This document shows, piece after piece, positions 11,255-20,635 of a DNA stretch of 64,000 nt. The translations under genes and the position numbers were made by a program. Location of the stretch: positions 186,001 through 250,000 of the forward strand of contig NZ_VEGH01000004.1 of the NCBI RefSeq assembly GCF_007679345.1, given 5' to 3'. The notes under the pieces are model-generated. The model was not told the origin of the DNA, made no database searches, and saw only the letters and a list, made by a program, of their open reading frames with translations. Positions within the stretch are counted from its first letter, which is position 1; each line of letters begins with the position of its first letter. The stretch comes from Cellulosimicrobium cellulans (GTDB taxonomy: Bacteria; Actinomycetota; Actinomycetes; Actinomycetales; Cellulomonadaceae).

Positions 11255-12097
11255 ATGGCCACGGAGTCCTGGGTCGTCATCGGCCCGCAGATCATCGAGG
11301 TGGAGGACGTGCGCTCGCTGCGCGTCCAGGTCAGCGGCGGGCGGGTCGACGTCGTCGCGCACGACGACCCGACGCTGACCGGGGCGCGCCTCGAGGTGCA
11401 CCGGGTCGACGGCTCGCCGCTCGAGGTGACGTACGCCGACGGCGCGCTCTGGGCGGGCGTGCGGTCCGTGACGGGGATCGACGGCTTCCTCGAGCGGCTC
11501 CGCGGGCCCGGCCAGCGGGACCGGGTGGAGGTGCACCTCGCGGTGCCGCAGGCGGTCGTCGCGTCGCTGGCCTCCGTGAACGCGGACCTGCTCCTGGCCG
11601 GGGTCCAGCAGGACGCCACCGTGTCGACGGTCGGGGGCGGGGTGGTCGTGGACGGCACCCGCGGTGCGCTCTCGGCCAAGAGCGTCTCGTCCGACGTGGT
11701 GGTCCGGGACCACCTGGGCGACCTGTCGATCGGCACCGTCTCCGGCGCGGCGACGGCGTCCGGCGCGCTGCACCGGGTCTCCGTCACGACCGTCTCGGGA
11801 GAGGTCACGCTCGACTGCCTGGCGCCGACCTCGGTGTGCCACGTCCGGACCGTCTCCGGCGACGTCGCGGTGCGCCTGCCCGCCGGCCACGGCGTCGGCA
11901 TCGAGGCGCGCAGCGTGTCCGGCCGGGTGGTCGTGGACGGCGTCGACCGCGGCGACCGCCGGCCCGGGCGCACCACGGTGGACCTGCGCGACGACCGCGC
12001 CACCTGCTACGTCTACTCCCAGACCGTGTCCGGCCACCTCACGGTGCTGCACGGCGCGCCGCTCGCCGAGCCGGTGGTGGACGCGGGCGACGCCTGA
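11255..12097 (+). CDS. DUF4097-type beta-strand repeat protein
   Basis: The 280-residue protein is built of short repeats such as VSTVGGGVVVDG, SVSSDVVVRD, TVSGAATASG and TVSGEVTLDC, the DUF4097 pattern expected to fold as a right-handed beta solenoid. There is no signal peptide or membrane segment, unlike the Gram-positive LiaG-like members, so it is probably cytosolic. Function is unknown; such proteins are often adjacent to PadR regulators or envelope-stress genes. ATG 11255 follows GGAGGAG (8-base spacing). The stop overlaps the padR start (TGATG), so the pair is translationally coupled. Confidence 0.75.
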   Translation: MATESWVVIGPQIIEVEDVRSLRVQVSGGRVDVVAHDDPTLTGARLEVHRVDGSPLEVTYADGALWAGVRSVTGIDGFLERLRGPGQRDRVEVHLAVPQAVVASLASVNADLLLAGVQQDATVSTVGGGVVVDGTRGALSAKSVSSDVVVRDHLGDLSIGTVSGAATASGALHRVSVTTVSGEVTLDCLAPTSVCHVRTVSGDVAVRLPAGHGVGIEARSVSGRVVVDGVDRGDRRPGRTTVDLRDDRATCYVYSQTVSGHLTVLHGAPLAEPVVDAGDA

Positions 12098-12840
12098 TGG
12101 CCGTGTTCGGGCACGGGCAGCTCCGGCTGTACCTGCTCTCCCTCCTGGAAGCCGGCCCGCGGCACGGGTACGAGCTCATCCGCGCGCTGTCCGACCGGTT
12201 CGGGGGCACCTACCGGCCGAGCGCCGGGACGGTGTACCCCCGGCTCGCGCGGCTGGAGGAGGAGGGGCTGGTCGAGCGGACGGAGGCGGGCCGCAAGTCG
12301 CTGTACACGCTCACCGACCGCGGGCGCCAGGAGGTCGACGAGCACCGCGCCGAGCTCGCCGCCCTGGAGCACGAGCTCGCCGACGTGGTCCGGGAGCTCG
12401 CCGCGCAGGTGCGGGCCGAGGTCGCCGGGTCGATGGCGGGGATGCGGGCCGAGATGGCCGCCGCGGCGCAGCAGGCGCGGGCGGCGGCGCTGCGGACCCG
12501 GGACCCGCGGCCCGGGGCGCCGGCTGGTCCGGGGCCGTTCCCGGGCGGGTGGGTGCCACGGCCGGGCGCGCCGGTCGACGGGCCGGAGCGCGGTGCCGGC
12601 GCCGACCATGAGCGCCGGGCGGCCGCCCGGGAGCGGCGCGCCGCGGCCGAGGAGCGCCGGGCCGCGCGGGCGCGGCGGACGCAGATCGAGGCGGACCTCG
12701 CGGCGTTCCGCGCGGAGGTGCGGGACGCCGTGCGCCGCGCGGAGGTGGACGGCGGGCCGTCGGCCCTCACGGCCGACACCGTGCGGACGGTCCTGGCCAG
12801 CGCCCGGTCGGCGATCACCGCGACGCTGCCGCGGGGCTGA
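12097..12840 (+). CDS. PadR family transcriptional regulator
   Basis: The 247-residue product has the winged helix of PadR (LRLYLLSLLEAGPRHGYELI through GTVYPRLARLEEEGLVE) in the first 80 residues. It then has an unusually long, Arg/Ala/Glu-rich helical tail to about residue 215, including many RRAA repeats that suggest a charged coiled coil. PadR proteins are usually repressors and often control the gene they sit with. It shares an operon with the DUF4097 gene (TGATG overlap) and probably binds the repeats upstream. It is convergent with the SGNH-like gene. Confidence 0.88.
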   Translation: MAVFGHGQLRLYLLSLLEAGPRHGYELIRALSDRFGGTYRPSAGTVYPRLARLEEEGLVERTEAGRKSLYTLTDRGRQEVDEHRAELAALEHELADVVRELAAQVRAEVAGSMAGMRAEMAAAAQQARAAALRTRDPRPGAPAGPGPFPGGWVPRPGAPVDGPERGAGADHERRAAARERRAAAEERRAARARRTQIEADLAAFRAEVRDAVRRAEVDGGPSALTADTVRTVLASARSAITATLPRG

Positions 12841-12856
12841 GCACCGGGCGGCGCGG

Positions 12857-12873
12857 CCGGGGCCGTGCCCCGG
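12857..12873. terminator. Short hairpin after padR
   Basis: CCGGGGC-CGT-GCCCCGG, a 7-bp stem with a 3-base loop, lies between the convergent padR and SGNH-like genes. It is a modest candidate for a shared terminator. Confidence 0.4.
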
Positions 12874-12894
12874 GCGACCGTCGCGGCCCGCGGG

Positions 12895-13494
12895 TCAGAC
12901 CACGTCCTCCGGGAGGCCGAGCCAGGCGTTCCAGTGCGAGTGCAGCACCAGCCACGCCATCAGCCCGTAGCCGGCCTGGCCGGGCAGCGCGCCGTCCCCG
13001 GCCGCCAGGTCGGCGAGCCACTGCTCGTGGCCGGCGAGCGGCGTGAACGTGTCGACGTAGGGCACGCGGCGGCGGGTGGTGACGTCGGCGAACGCGGCCG
13101 ACAGGTCGGCGAGCGTCGTCGGGTCGACGCCGGCGCCCGGCGGGGGTCCGACGACGAACGCGGGCATCCGGCGCTGCTCGGCGGCGTCCAGGATGTTCGC
13201 GAGGTTGAGCCGGCTGCGCGCGAGCGACAGCCCGGCCAGCGCGTCGGCGCGCCCGAGGGAGACGACCAGCCGGGTGTCGGCCTCGGCGGAGGCGCGGCGG
13301 CCGACCTCCTCCTCCCAGCGGGCGGACAGGCCGGAGGTGGTCTCGCCGGGGACCGCCAGGGTCAGCACCGTCGGCGGCACCGGCGTGGTGGTCCGCGCGG
13401 CCACCCGGCCGACCCAGCCCAGCGCCCGCGGGTCGCCGGCACCCGCGGCCAGCTCGTCCCCGATCACCACCAGGCGCAGCGGCAGCTCGCCCAC
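12895..13494 (-). CDS. SGNH/GDSL hydrolase-like protein, probably lacking catalytic residues
   Basis: The 199-residue protein has the layout of SGNH hydrolases: block I at the N terminus (LVVIGDELAAGAGD), block III-like LVVSLGRADALAG in the middle and a final block near DGALPGQAGYGLMAW. The block I serine (GDS) is replaced by glutamate (GDE), and the histidine of the usual DxxHP motif is missing (DGALP). Both catalytic residues therefore seem absent. It may be a binding protein or have changed chemistry; related actinobacterial proteins may share the GDE form. GTG 13494 follows GGGAGG. No signal peptide is seen. Confidence 0.7.
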   Translation of the reverse strand: MGELPLRLVVIGDELAAGAGDPRALGWVGRVAARTTTPVPPTVLTLAVPGETTSGLSARWEEEVGRRASAEADTRLVVSLGRADALAGLSLARSRLNLANILDAAEQRRMPAFVVGPPPGAGVDPTTLADLSAAFADVTTRRRVPYVDTFTPLAGHEQWLADLAAGDGALPGQAGYGLMAWLVLHSHWNAWLGLPEDVV

Positions 13495-13610
13495 GTCCCG
13501 TCCTCCCGCTCGCCGTGCCCACCCGCGGTCGCGGGGGCGGGGCCAGTCTCGCAGCCGGACCGCCCGGGACGCCCGCCGACGCGCGGCGGGAGGGCGCGCG
13601 AGAGCGCGGG

Positions 13611-13766
13611 TCAGTGCAGGTAGCGGTCGGCGTCGTCGGTCCAGTCGTGGTGGGAGGCCGGGGGCTCGCGGCGACCGAGGCCGTCGGTGCGGAGCCAGTC
13701 GTACAGCCGGGCGCCGAGCCAGGCGGTGAGCGTGAGCAGGGCCAGGGTCAGGATGAGTGCGGTCAT
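13611..13766 (-). CDS. 51-residue single-pass membrane protein
   Basis: The short ORF begins MTALILTLALLTLTAWLGARL, one clear membrane segment (about 3-20), followed by a charged cytosolic tail with HHDWTDDADRYLH at the end. It is divergent from the GlxA-type regulator. The 95-base gap holds repeated GTGGCAG and inverted GCCA/TGGC motifs. No Shine-Dalgarno is obvious. I do not recognise the family. Codon use matches the neighbours and the sequence has a sensible membrane-protein layout, so I think it is real. Confidence 0.5.
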   Translation of the reverse strand: MTALILTLALLTLTAWLGARLYDWLRTDGLGRREPPASHHDWTDDADRYLH

Positions 13767-13795
13767 GGCAGAAAGCCTGCCGGGCGCGAGATTCC

Positions 13796-13851
13796 GCCAC
13801 GAGTGGCAGGACTGCCGTCCCCCATCGACTTACCGCCAGTTCCGTGGCAGG
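13796..13851. promoter_or_regulatory. Paired inverted repeats before the GlxA-type regulator
   Basis: GCCAC-GA-GTGGC (13796-13807) and GCCAG-N4-GTGGC (13835-13848) are two palindromes sharing TGGC half-sites, and GTGGCAGG recurs at 13803-13810 and 13844-13851, 41 bases apart. The second copy overlaps CAGGCT, a likely -10 box 7 bases before the ATG. Such a layout fits binding by the AraC-type regulator itself. Confidence 0.5.
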
Positions 13852-13860
13852 CTCGGCGGC

Positions 13861-14844
13861 ATGCTGCAGCGAGTCGCCGCGATCGCGGTACCCGGGGTGT
13901 CCGCGTTCGAGCTCGGGCTCGTGCTCGAGGTGTTCGGCATCGACCGCTCGGACACCGGCGGCCCGACGTTCGAGTTCACGCTGTGCACCCCGGAGCCCGG
14001 TCTCGTGCCGATGGAGCCGGGTCTCGCCGTCGAGGTGACCGCGGGGATGGACGTGGCCGCCGAGGCCGACCTCGTCGTCGCGCTGCCGTACAAGGCGCCC
14101 TACGGCCTGCCGGCTGTCGCCCGCGACGCGCTGCGCGCGGCCCACGACCGCGGTGCGTGGGTGATGAGCATCTGCTCCGGGACGTTCGCGCTGGGGGAGG
14201 CCGGGCTGCTCGACGGCCGCCGGTGCACGACGCACTGGATGTACGCCGACGACCTGCAGCGCCGGTACCCCACGGCACAGGTCGACCCCGCGGTGCTCTA
14301 CGTCGAGGACCGGCGCGTGATCAGCAGCGCCGGCACGGCCGCGGGCATCGACGCGTGCCTGCACCTGCTCCGCCGCGAGCTCGGTGCGCAGCAGGCGGCG
14401 CTGGTCGCCCGCCGGATGGTCGTGCCGCCGCACCGCGACGGCGGCCAGGCGCAGTACGTCGACACCCCGCTGCCCTGCGACGCCGACACGCTCGCGCCGC
14501 TGCTCTCGTGGATGGGCGAGCACCTCGACGCCGAGCTCACCGTCCCCGAGCTCGCGGCGCGCGCGCTGATGTCCGAGCGCACGTTCGCCCGCCGGTTCCG
14601 CGCGGAGACCGGCACGACACCCGCCGCGTGGGTCACCCGGCAGCGGCTGGTGCGGGCGCAGGAGATGCTCGAGCGGACGTCCGCCGGGGTCGACGAGGTC
14701 GCACGCACCAGCGGGTTCGGCAGCGCGGCCATCCTGCGGCACCACTTCGCGCGGGTCCTGGGCACGAGCCCGCAGGCGTACCGGCGCCAGTTCGCGTGCA
14801 CGGACGAGGCGGAGGCGGCCGCGGACCGCATGTCCGTCGCCTGA
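13861..14844 (+). CDS. GlxA-family transcriptional regulator (DJ-1/PfpI domain plus AraC HTH)
   Basis: The 327-residue product has an N-terminal DJ-1/PfpI-like domain (about 1-190; the nucleophile-elbow region reads WVMSICSGTFALGEAGLL) and a C-terminal double helix-turn-helix of the AraC type (LTVPELAARALMSERTFARR and VDEVARTSGFGSAAILRHHF). Members of this group sense small metabolites and usually activate linked genes; the ligand here is unknown. ATG 13861 has CAGGCT 7 bases upstream and no ribosome binding site, so it is probably leaderless. Its likely target is itself or the divergent 51-residue membrane protein gene. Confidence 0.88.
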   Translation: MLQRVAAIAVPGVSAFELGLVLEVFGIDRSDTGGPTFEFTLCTPEPGLVPMEPGLAVEVTAGMDVAAEADLVVALPYKAPYGLPAVARDALRAAHDRGAWVMSICSGTFALGEAGLLDGRRCTTHWMYADDLQRRYPTAQVDPAVLYVEDRRVISSAGTAAGIDACLHLLRRELGAQQAALVARRMVVPPHRDGGQAQYVDTPLPCDADTLAPLLSWMGEHLDAELTVPELAARALMSERTFARRFRAETGTTPAAWVTRQRLVRAQEMLERTSAGVDEVARTSGFGSAAILRHHFARVLGTSPQAYRRQFACTDEAEAAADRMSVA

Positions 14845-14890
14845 CGCGCTCACCCCCGCCCGCGCCCCCGCCGTACCCGCTCCGACCCAC

Positions 14891-14965
14891 GCGCCGAGAT
14901 AGGGCCTGCGCGCCGAGGTAGGACCCTGGACGGTCCTACGTCGGCCCGCGGGTCCCATCTCGGCG
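14891..14965. repeat. 75-base double-palindrome element, copy A
   Basis: The element contains two tandem half-sites (GCGCCGAGATAGGGCC and GCGCCGAGGTAGGACC, 3 bases apart), a 6-base spacer, then two inverted half-sites (GGTCCTACGTCGGC and GGGTCCCATCTCGGCG, 4 bases apart). The inner and outer pairs can form nested stems. The second copy at 28787-28861 has exactly the same lengths and spacings. It lies between the convergent GlxA-type gene and kgd. Confidence 0.85.
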
Positions 14966-15003
14966 ATCGATGGGCGCCCCCGCGCGCACCTCCCGGACAC
15001 GGG

Positions 15004-15038
15004 GGAGGCCGGCCGCCCCCGAGGGGCGGCCGGCCTCC
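15004..15038. terminator. Terminator of kgd
   Basis: GGAGGCCGGCCGCCCC pairs perfectly with GGGGCGGCCGGCCTCC across a 3-base loop, 17 bases past the kgd stop. It gives a 16-bp all-strong stem that may also serve the opposite strand. Confidence 0.85.
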
Positions 15039-15054
15039 GTGTCGTGCCCGCGGG

Positions 15055-18000
15055 TCAGCGCTCGAACGCCGCCCGGAGGATCTCCGCCTGCTCGGCCTGG
15101 TGCGCCTTCGCCGAGCCGGCCGCCGTGGACGCGGACGCCGGGCGGGACACGGCCCGGACCGGCGCGCCCACGACCTGCGGCAGCGCGTGCGAGACGTACG
15201 TCCACGGGCCCTGGTTCCGGGGCTCGTCCTGGACCCAGACCAGCTCGGCCCCGTCGAACGGCGCGAGCGCCGAGCGGATCCCGTCGTGGTCGAGCGGGTA
15301 CAGCTGCTCCATCCGGACGATCGCGGTGCGCTCGTCGTTCAGCTTCTCCCGCTGGGCGACGAGGTCCCAGTAGAGCTTGCCGGAGCACAGCAGCACGCGG
15401 TCGACCCGGGCGGCGGACGCCGCGGCGCGGTCGTCGCCGATGACCGGGCGGAACGTGCCGGACGTGAAGTCCTCGACCTGCGACGCGCCGGCCTTGAGCC
15501 GCAGCATCGACTTCGGGGTGAAGACGATGAGCGGGCGGCGCGGCCGGGCGTAGGCCTGCCGGCGCAGCAGGTGGAAGTACGACGCCGGCGTGGTGGGCTG
15601 GGCGACCGTCATGTTGCCCTCGGCGGACATCTGCAGGAACCGCTCGATGCGCGCCGACGAGTGGTCCGGCCCCTGGCCCTCGTAGCCGTGCGGGAGGAGC
15701 AGCACGACGGACGAGTGCTGGCCCCACTTCTGCTCGGCGGAGGAGATGAACTCGTCGATGACGGTCTGCGCGCCGTTGACGAAGTCGCCGAACTGCGCCT
15801 CCCAGAGCACCAGGGCGTCCGGGCGCTCGACCGAGTAGCCGTACTCGAACCCGAGCGCCGCGTACTCCGACAGCGACGAGTCGTAGACCCAGAACTTGGC
15901 CTGGTCCGCCGACAGGTAGAGCAGCGGGGTCCACTCGGCGCCGGTCTCCCGGTCGTGCAGGACGGCGTGCCGCTGCACGAAGGTGCCGCGGCGGGAGTCC
16001 TGCCCGGCGAGGCGCACCGGGGTGCCCTCGATGAGCAGCGACCCAAACGCCAGGATCTCGCCGAAGCCCCAGTCGATGCCGCCCTCGCGGGACATCTGCT
16101 CCCGCTTGGCGAGCAGCTGCGCGAGCTTCGGGTGGATGGTGAACCCCTCGGGCGCCCGGACGTGCGCGGCGCCGATCCGCTCCAGCACCTTGGCGGGCGC
16201 GGCGGTCTGCCAGCCGATGATGACGCCGGCGTCCTCGCGCTGGGACTCCGGGCGCTCCAGGCCGGCCACCGGCTCGGCGTCGGGCGACGGCGGGGTCCAG
16301 CCCTCCTCGCGGGTCTCCGCGAACACCCGCTCGAGCTGCGCCTGGTAGTCGCGCAGCACGTGCTCGGCCTCCTCGAGCGTGATGTCCCCGCGGGACACCA
16401 GGGCCTCGGTGTAGAGCTTGCGCACCGAGCGCTTGGCCTCGATGAGGTTGTACATCAGCGGCTGGGTCATCGAGGGGTCGTCGCCCTCGTTGTGGCCGCG
16501 GCGGCGGTAGCAGACCATGTCGATGATGACGTCGCGGTCGAACTGCTCGCGGTACTCGAACGCGAGCTCGGCGACCCGGACGCACGCCTCGGGGTCGTCG
16601 CCGTTGACGTGGAAGATCGGGACCTGCAGGCCCTTGGCCACGTCGGTGGCGTACTGCGAGGAGCGCGAGGACGACGGGCCGGTGGTGAAGCCGACCTGGT
16701 TGTTGATGACGACGTGGATCGTGCCGCCGGTGCGGTAGCCGCGCAGCTGGGCCAGGTTGAGCGTCTCGAAGACCACGCCCTGCCCGGCGAACGCCGCGTC
16801 GCCGTGGATGAGGATCGGCAGCACGGAGAACCCGTCGCCGCCGAGGTCGATCCGGTCCTGCTTGGCGCGCACGATGCCCTCGAGCACCGGGTCGACCGCC
16901 TCGAGGTGGGACGGGTTCGCGGCCAGGTAGACGCGGGTCGACGCCCCGGACTCGGCGTGGAACACGCCCTCGGTGCCCAGGTGGTACTTGACGTCGCCGG
17001 AGCCCTGCACGGACTTCGGGTCCTGGTTGCCCTCGAACTCGCTGAAGATCTGCCCGTAGGACTTGCCGGCGATGTTCGCGAGCACGTTGAGCCGTCCGCG
17101 GTGCGCCATGCCGATGGCGACCTCGTCCAGCCCGGACTCGGCGGCGCGGGACAGCACGGCGTCGAGCAGCGGGATGACGGACTCGCCGCCCTCCAGGGAG
17201 AACCGCTTCTGCCCGACGTACTTGGTCTGCAGGAACGTCTCGAACGCCTCGGCGGCGTTCAGGCGGCGCAGGATGCGCAGCTGGTCCTCGCGCGGGGTGG
17301 GGGCGTAGCCGGCCTCCAGCCGCTCCTGGAGCCAGCGGCGCTGCCGCGGGTCCTGCAGGTGCATGTACTCGAAGCCGGTGGTCCGGCAGTACGAGTCGCG
17401 CAGCAGGCCGAGGACCTGGCGCAGCGTCGCCCGCGGCTTGCCGGTGAACCCGCCGGTCGGGAACGTGCGGTCCAGGTCCCACAGCGACAGGCCGTGCGTC
17501 TGCACGTCCAGGTCCGGGTGCTTGCGCAGCCGGTAGGCCAGCGGGTCGGTGTCGGCCATGAGGTGGCCGCGGGACCGGTACGCGTGGATGAGCTCGGCGA
17601 TCCGCGCGGGCTTGATGGCCTCGGCGTCGGGGTCGGCGGCCTCCTTGACCCAGCGGATCGGCTCGTAGGGGACGCGCAGCGACGCGAACACCCGGTCGTA
17701 GAAGCCGTCCTCGCCGAGCAGCTTGCGGTGCAGGATGCGCAGGAAGTCGCCGGACTGGGCGCCCTGGATGATCCGGTGGTCGTAGGTGGACGTCACCGTC
17801 AGCACCTTCGACACGCCCATCTTGTTGAGCTGCTCGTCGGACGTGCCCTGGAACTCGGCGGGGTAGTCCATCGCGCCGACGCCGATGATCGTGCCCTGGC
17901 CCTGCATGAGGCGCGGCACCGAGTGCACGGTGCCGATCGTGCCGGGGTTGGTCAGCGACAGCGTGGTGCCGGCGAAGTCGTCGACGCCGAGCTTGCCGCC

Positions 18001-19035
18001 GCGGGCGCGCCGCACGACGTCCTCGTACGCGTTCCAGAACTGCGCGAAGTCCAGCGTCTCGGCCTGCTTGATGCTGGGCACGAGCAGCTGGCGGGTGCCG
18101 TCCGGCTTGGCCAGGTCGATCGCGAGGCCCAGGTTGACGTGCGCGGGCGTCAGCACGCCGGGCTTGCCGTCGACGAGCGTGTAGGAGCTGTTCATCGCCG
18201 GCATCTCGCCGACGGCCTCGACCAGCGCGAAGCCGATGAGGTGCGTGAACGAGACCTTGCCGCCGCGGCCGCGGGCGAGGTGGTTGTTGATGACGATGCG
18301 GTTGTCCACCAGGAGCTTGGCCGGGATGGCGCGCACCGACGTCGCGGTGGGCACCTCCAGGCTGGCCTCCATGTTGGTGACCACCCGGGCGGCGGGGCCG
18401 CGCAGGCGCTGCGTCTCGTCGGAGGCCTCGGGGACCTCCTGCTCGGCCTCGCGGGCCGCCTTGGCAGCGGGGGCGTAGGGGGCGGTCGCCGGCTGGGCCG
18501 TCGCCACCGGGGAGGTGGCGGGCGCGGGCTCGGGGTCCCGCGGCGCGGGCTGCTCCTGCGGGCGCGTCGCGGCGGGCGCCGGTGCCGGCGGGACCGCGGC
18601 GCCGTCGCCGGTGTGCGCGGGGCGCTCGGCGACGGGTGCGGCCACCGTGCCCGGCCGCTCGCCCCCCGGCGCGCCGGGGGCGGGCCGGTCGGCGGCCTCG
18701 CGCGGCGTGGGGGCGGCCTCCGGGGTCGCGGTGGCCGGGGCGCCCGCGGTGCCGGCGGGCGCGGCTTCGACCACGCCGTTCCCCCCGGTGCTCCCCGCGC
18801 CGCCGCCACCATCCGCGACCGCGCCGGACGTCGTCGAGGCGGGCGCCGAGGGCTTGTAGCCCTCGAAGAAGTCCCACCACGCCGGGTCGACCGCGGTCTT
18901 GTCCTGGAGGTACTGCTCGTACAGCTCGTCCACCAGCCACGTGTTCGCGCCGAAATCGGCACGGTTCACGTCTGGCTCCGCATGCTGGGACACGCGAGGA
19001 TCGCCCACTTCCTCCGCGGTCACGGACCGCGTCAT
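15055..19035 (-). CDS. kgd: Multifunctional 2-oxoglutarate decarboxylase/dehydrogenase (Kgd, SucA-like)
   Basis: The 1326-residue fusion enzyme is typical of actinobacteria. It joins a short N-terminal E1 helper segment ([20 protein letters not shown]), a Pro/Ala-rich linker (about 45-200), an E2 acyltransferase-like domain (about 210-430, with [13 protein letters not shown]) and a thiamine-diphosphate E1 domain (about 450-1326; [44 protein letters not shown]). It feeds 2-oxoglutarate into succinyl-CoA in the TCA cycle. In mycobacteria the enzyme is inhibited by GarA. ATG 19035 is the annotated start; a GTG 16 codons later is possible. TAGGGT about 21 bases upstream is a candidate -10 box. 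Confidence 0.95.
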   Translation of the reverse strand: MTRSVTAEEVGDPRVSQHAEPDVNRADFGANTWLVDELYEQYLQDKTAVDPAWWDFFEGYKPSAPASTTSGAVADGGGGAGSTGGNGVVEAAPAGTAGAPATATPEAAPTPREAADRPAPGAPGGERPGTVAAPVAERPAHTGDGAAVPPAPAPAATRPQEQPAPRDPEPAPATSPVATAQPATAPYAPAAKAAREAEQEVPEASDETQRLRGPAARVVTNMEASLEVPTATSVRAIPAKLLVDNRIVINNHLARGRGGKVSFTHLIGFALVEAVGEMPAMNSSYTLVDGKPGVLTPAHVNLGLAIDLAKPDGTRQLLVPSIKQAETLDFAQFWNAYEDVVRRARGGKLGVDDFAGTTLSLTNPGTIGTVHSVPRLMQGQGTIIGVGAMDYPAEFQGTSDEQLNKMGVSKVLTVTSTYDHRIIQGAQSGDFLRILHRKLLGEDGFYDRVFASLRVPYEPIRWVKEAADPDAEAIKPARIAELIHAYRSRGHLMADTDPLAYRLRKHPDLDVQTHGLSLWDLDRTFPTGGFTGKPRATLRQVLGLLRDSYCRTTGFEYMHLQDPRQRRWLQERLEAGYAPTPREDQLRILRRLNAAEAFETFLQTKYVGQKRFSLEGGESVIPLLDAVLSRAAESGLDEVAIGMAHRGRLNVLANIAGKSYGQIFSEFEGNQDPKSVQGSGDVKYHLGTEGVFHAESGASTRVYLAANPSHLEAVDPVLEGIVRAKQDRIDLGGDGFSVLPILIHGDAAFAGQGVVFETLNLAQLRGYRTGGTIHVVINNQVGFTTGPSSSRSSQYATDVAKGLQVPIFHVNGDDPEACVRVAELAFEYREQFDRDVIIDMVCYRRRGHNEGDDPSMTQPLMYNLIEAKRSVRKLYTEALVSRGDITLEEAEHVLRDYQAQLERVFAETREEGWTPPSPDAEPVAGLERPESQREDAGVIIGWQTAAPAKVLERIGAAHVRAPEGFTIHPKLAQLLAKREQMSREGGIDWGFGEILAFGSLLIEGTPVRLAGQDSRRGTFVQRHAVLHDRETGAEWTPLLYLSADQAKFWVYDSSLSEYAALGFEYGYSVERPDALVLWEAQFGDFVNGAQTVIDEFISSAEQKWGQHSSVVLLLPHGYEGQGPDHSSARIERFLQMSAEGNMTVAQPTTPASYFHLLRRQAYARPRRPLIVFTPKSMLRLKAGASQVEDFTSGTFRPVIGDDRAAASAARVDRVLLCSGKLYWDLVAQREKLNDERTAIVRMEQLYPLDHDGIRSALAPFDGAELVWVQDEPRNQGPWTYVSHALPQVVGAPVRAVSRPASASTAAGSAKAHQAEQAEILRAAFER

Positions 19036-19199
19036 CGCCGGATCAGTTCGTGGCCCACCCTACGTCCTGACCGGGCGTCATCTCCCCTCGGAGAGCCCGG
19101 CGCGCGGACGGTTCACACGCTCGTCACACGGCGGGTCCGGCGGGGGTACCAGGCTCCCCATCTGCGGGTCTGCGCCGGGTCGAGGACGTGCCAACTCGG

Positions 19200-20528
19200 T
19201 CATGCATCGGCTGCGACCTCGGCTGCGACTCCCGCCGCGACGCCCGGCACGGGCGCCGCCGGGGCGGTCGCCGCGAACCGCGCCGCGAGCACCGCGCCGA
19301 CCGCCAGCACCAGCATCGTCACCGCCATCGGCACCGCGGTGCGCTCGCCGGCGAGGCCGACCAGCGGCGACACGGCGGCCCCCACGCCGAACTGCAGCGC
19401 GCCCATGACCGCCGACCCGGTGCCGGCGGCGTGCGCGACCTCGTCGGTGGCGAGCGTGGTGGCGTTGCCGAACACGAGGCCGAGCGAGCTCACGGTCAGG
19501 AAGAGCAGCACCAGGGTCGGCCACCGGGGCAGGTCGAGCAGCACGACGTCGAGCAGGAGCAGGACCGTCAGCACCGCGACGGCCGTCACCCCGACGGCGA
19601 GCAGGCGCCGGGGCGGGAACCGGTCGACGAGCGTCGTGCCCAGCCCCGCGACGACGCCGAGCCCCAGCGCGTTGGCGGCGAAGGCCACCGAGTACGCGCC
19701 GACCGACAGGCCCAGCACGTTCTGGAGCACGAACGGCGAGGCCGAGATGTACGCGAACATCGTCGCGAAGCCGAGCACCAGCGCGCCGGTCCAGCCGACG
19801 TACCGGCGGTTGCCGAGCACCGTGCGCGCGTCGCGCAGCGTGGCGGTGAGACCGCCCCGGGTGCGCGCCTCGCGCGGCCGCGTCTCCGGGACCAGGACGA
19901 GGACGCCGACGAGCATCACCGCGCTGACACCGGCGAGGATGCCGAACACCCCGCGCCAGCCGACGGCGGTGACCAGCGTGCCGCCGAGCAGCGGCGCGAG
20001 GACCGGGGCGACGCCCTGGATCAGCATCATGAGCCCGAACAGCTTCGCCGCGGCGGTGCCCCGCGCCCGGTCGGCGACGACGGCGCGGCTGAGCACCACG
20101 CCCGCCGCGCCGGCGAACCCCTGGACGAACCGCGCGACGACGAGGAACGCGATCGACGGCGCGAGGGCGCACGCGAGGCCGGCGACGGCGCACAGCGCGC
20201 TGCCCGCGACCAGCAGGCCGCGCCGGCCGCGCTGGTCGGACAGCGGGCCGATCACGAGCTGCCCGAGCGCCAGGCCGACCATGAAGGTGGTGAGCGAGAG
20301 CTGCACCGCGGTCGCGCTGGTGCCGAGGTCGACCGCCATCCGCGGGAAGGCCGGCAGGTACATGTCGGTGGCGAGCGGGGCGATCGCGGTGAGGAGCGCG
20401 AGCACGACGGTGGTGGCGAGCGGCAGCGCGCGGTGCGGGGGGCCGGCGGCGACGTCGGGACCGGAGGTGGTCGAGGTGGGTGCGGGCGGCGTGGCGGCGG
20501 GCACGGCGGTGCCCGGGGCGGCGGTCAT
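19200..20528 (-). CDS. Bcr/CflA-family drug efflux MFS transporter
   Basis: The 442-residue product has twelve predicted membrane helices. The first transmembrane region is ALLTAIAPLATDMYLPAFPRM, the DMYLPAFP motif being characteristic of the Bcr/CflA group. The MFS motif A is GPLSDQRGRRGLLVAG, and motif C-like glycines appear in MMLIQGVAPVLAPLLGG. It should export chloramphenicol- or bicyclomycin-like compounds by proton antiport. It is divergent from a MarR gene, and an AT-rich palindrome between them overlaps a plausible promoter (TCGACA-N16-TAATAT on the minus strand). Confidence 0.9.
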   Translation of the reverse strand: MTAAPGTAVPAATPPAPTSTTSGPDVAAGPPHRALPLATTVVLALLTAIAPLATDMYLPAFPRMAVDLGTSATAVQLSLTTFMVGLALGQLVIGPLSDQRGRRGLLVAGSALCAVAGLACALAPSIAFLVVARFVQGFAGAAGVVLSRAVVADRARGTAAAKLFGLMMLIQGVAPVLAPLLGGTLVTAVGWRGVFGILAGVSAVMLVGVLVLVPETRPREARTRGGLTATLRDARTVLGNRRYVGWTGALVLGFATMFAYISASPFVLQNVLGLSVGAYSVAFAANALGLGVVAGLGTTLVDRFPPRRLLAVGVTAVAVLTVLLLLDVVLLDLPRWPTLVLLFLTVSSLGLVFGNATTLATDEVAHAAGTGSAVMGALQFGVGAAVSPLVGLAGERTAVPMAVTMLVLAVGAVLAARFAATAPAAPVPGVAAGVAAEVAADA

Positions 20529-20587
20529 TGGGGGAGGTGCTCCAGCGCGGAGGAGGGCGGCGGGGCCGCGGACCGGAGCATATTACC

Positions 20588-20599
20588 TATGAACTCATA
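20588..20599. promoter_or_regulatory. Palindromic operator between MFS pump and marR
   Basis: TATGA-AC-TCATA sits in a strikingly AT-rich island (CATATTACC through ATATATG). It lies in the spacer of the pump's likely promoter and 25 bases before the marR -10 box, so one repressor could control both genes. Confidence 0.65.
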
Positions 20600-20635
20600 T
20601 ATGTCGAGGCATACCCGCGCTGCTACCCTCCCGGC

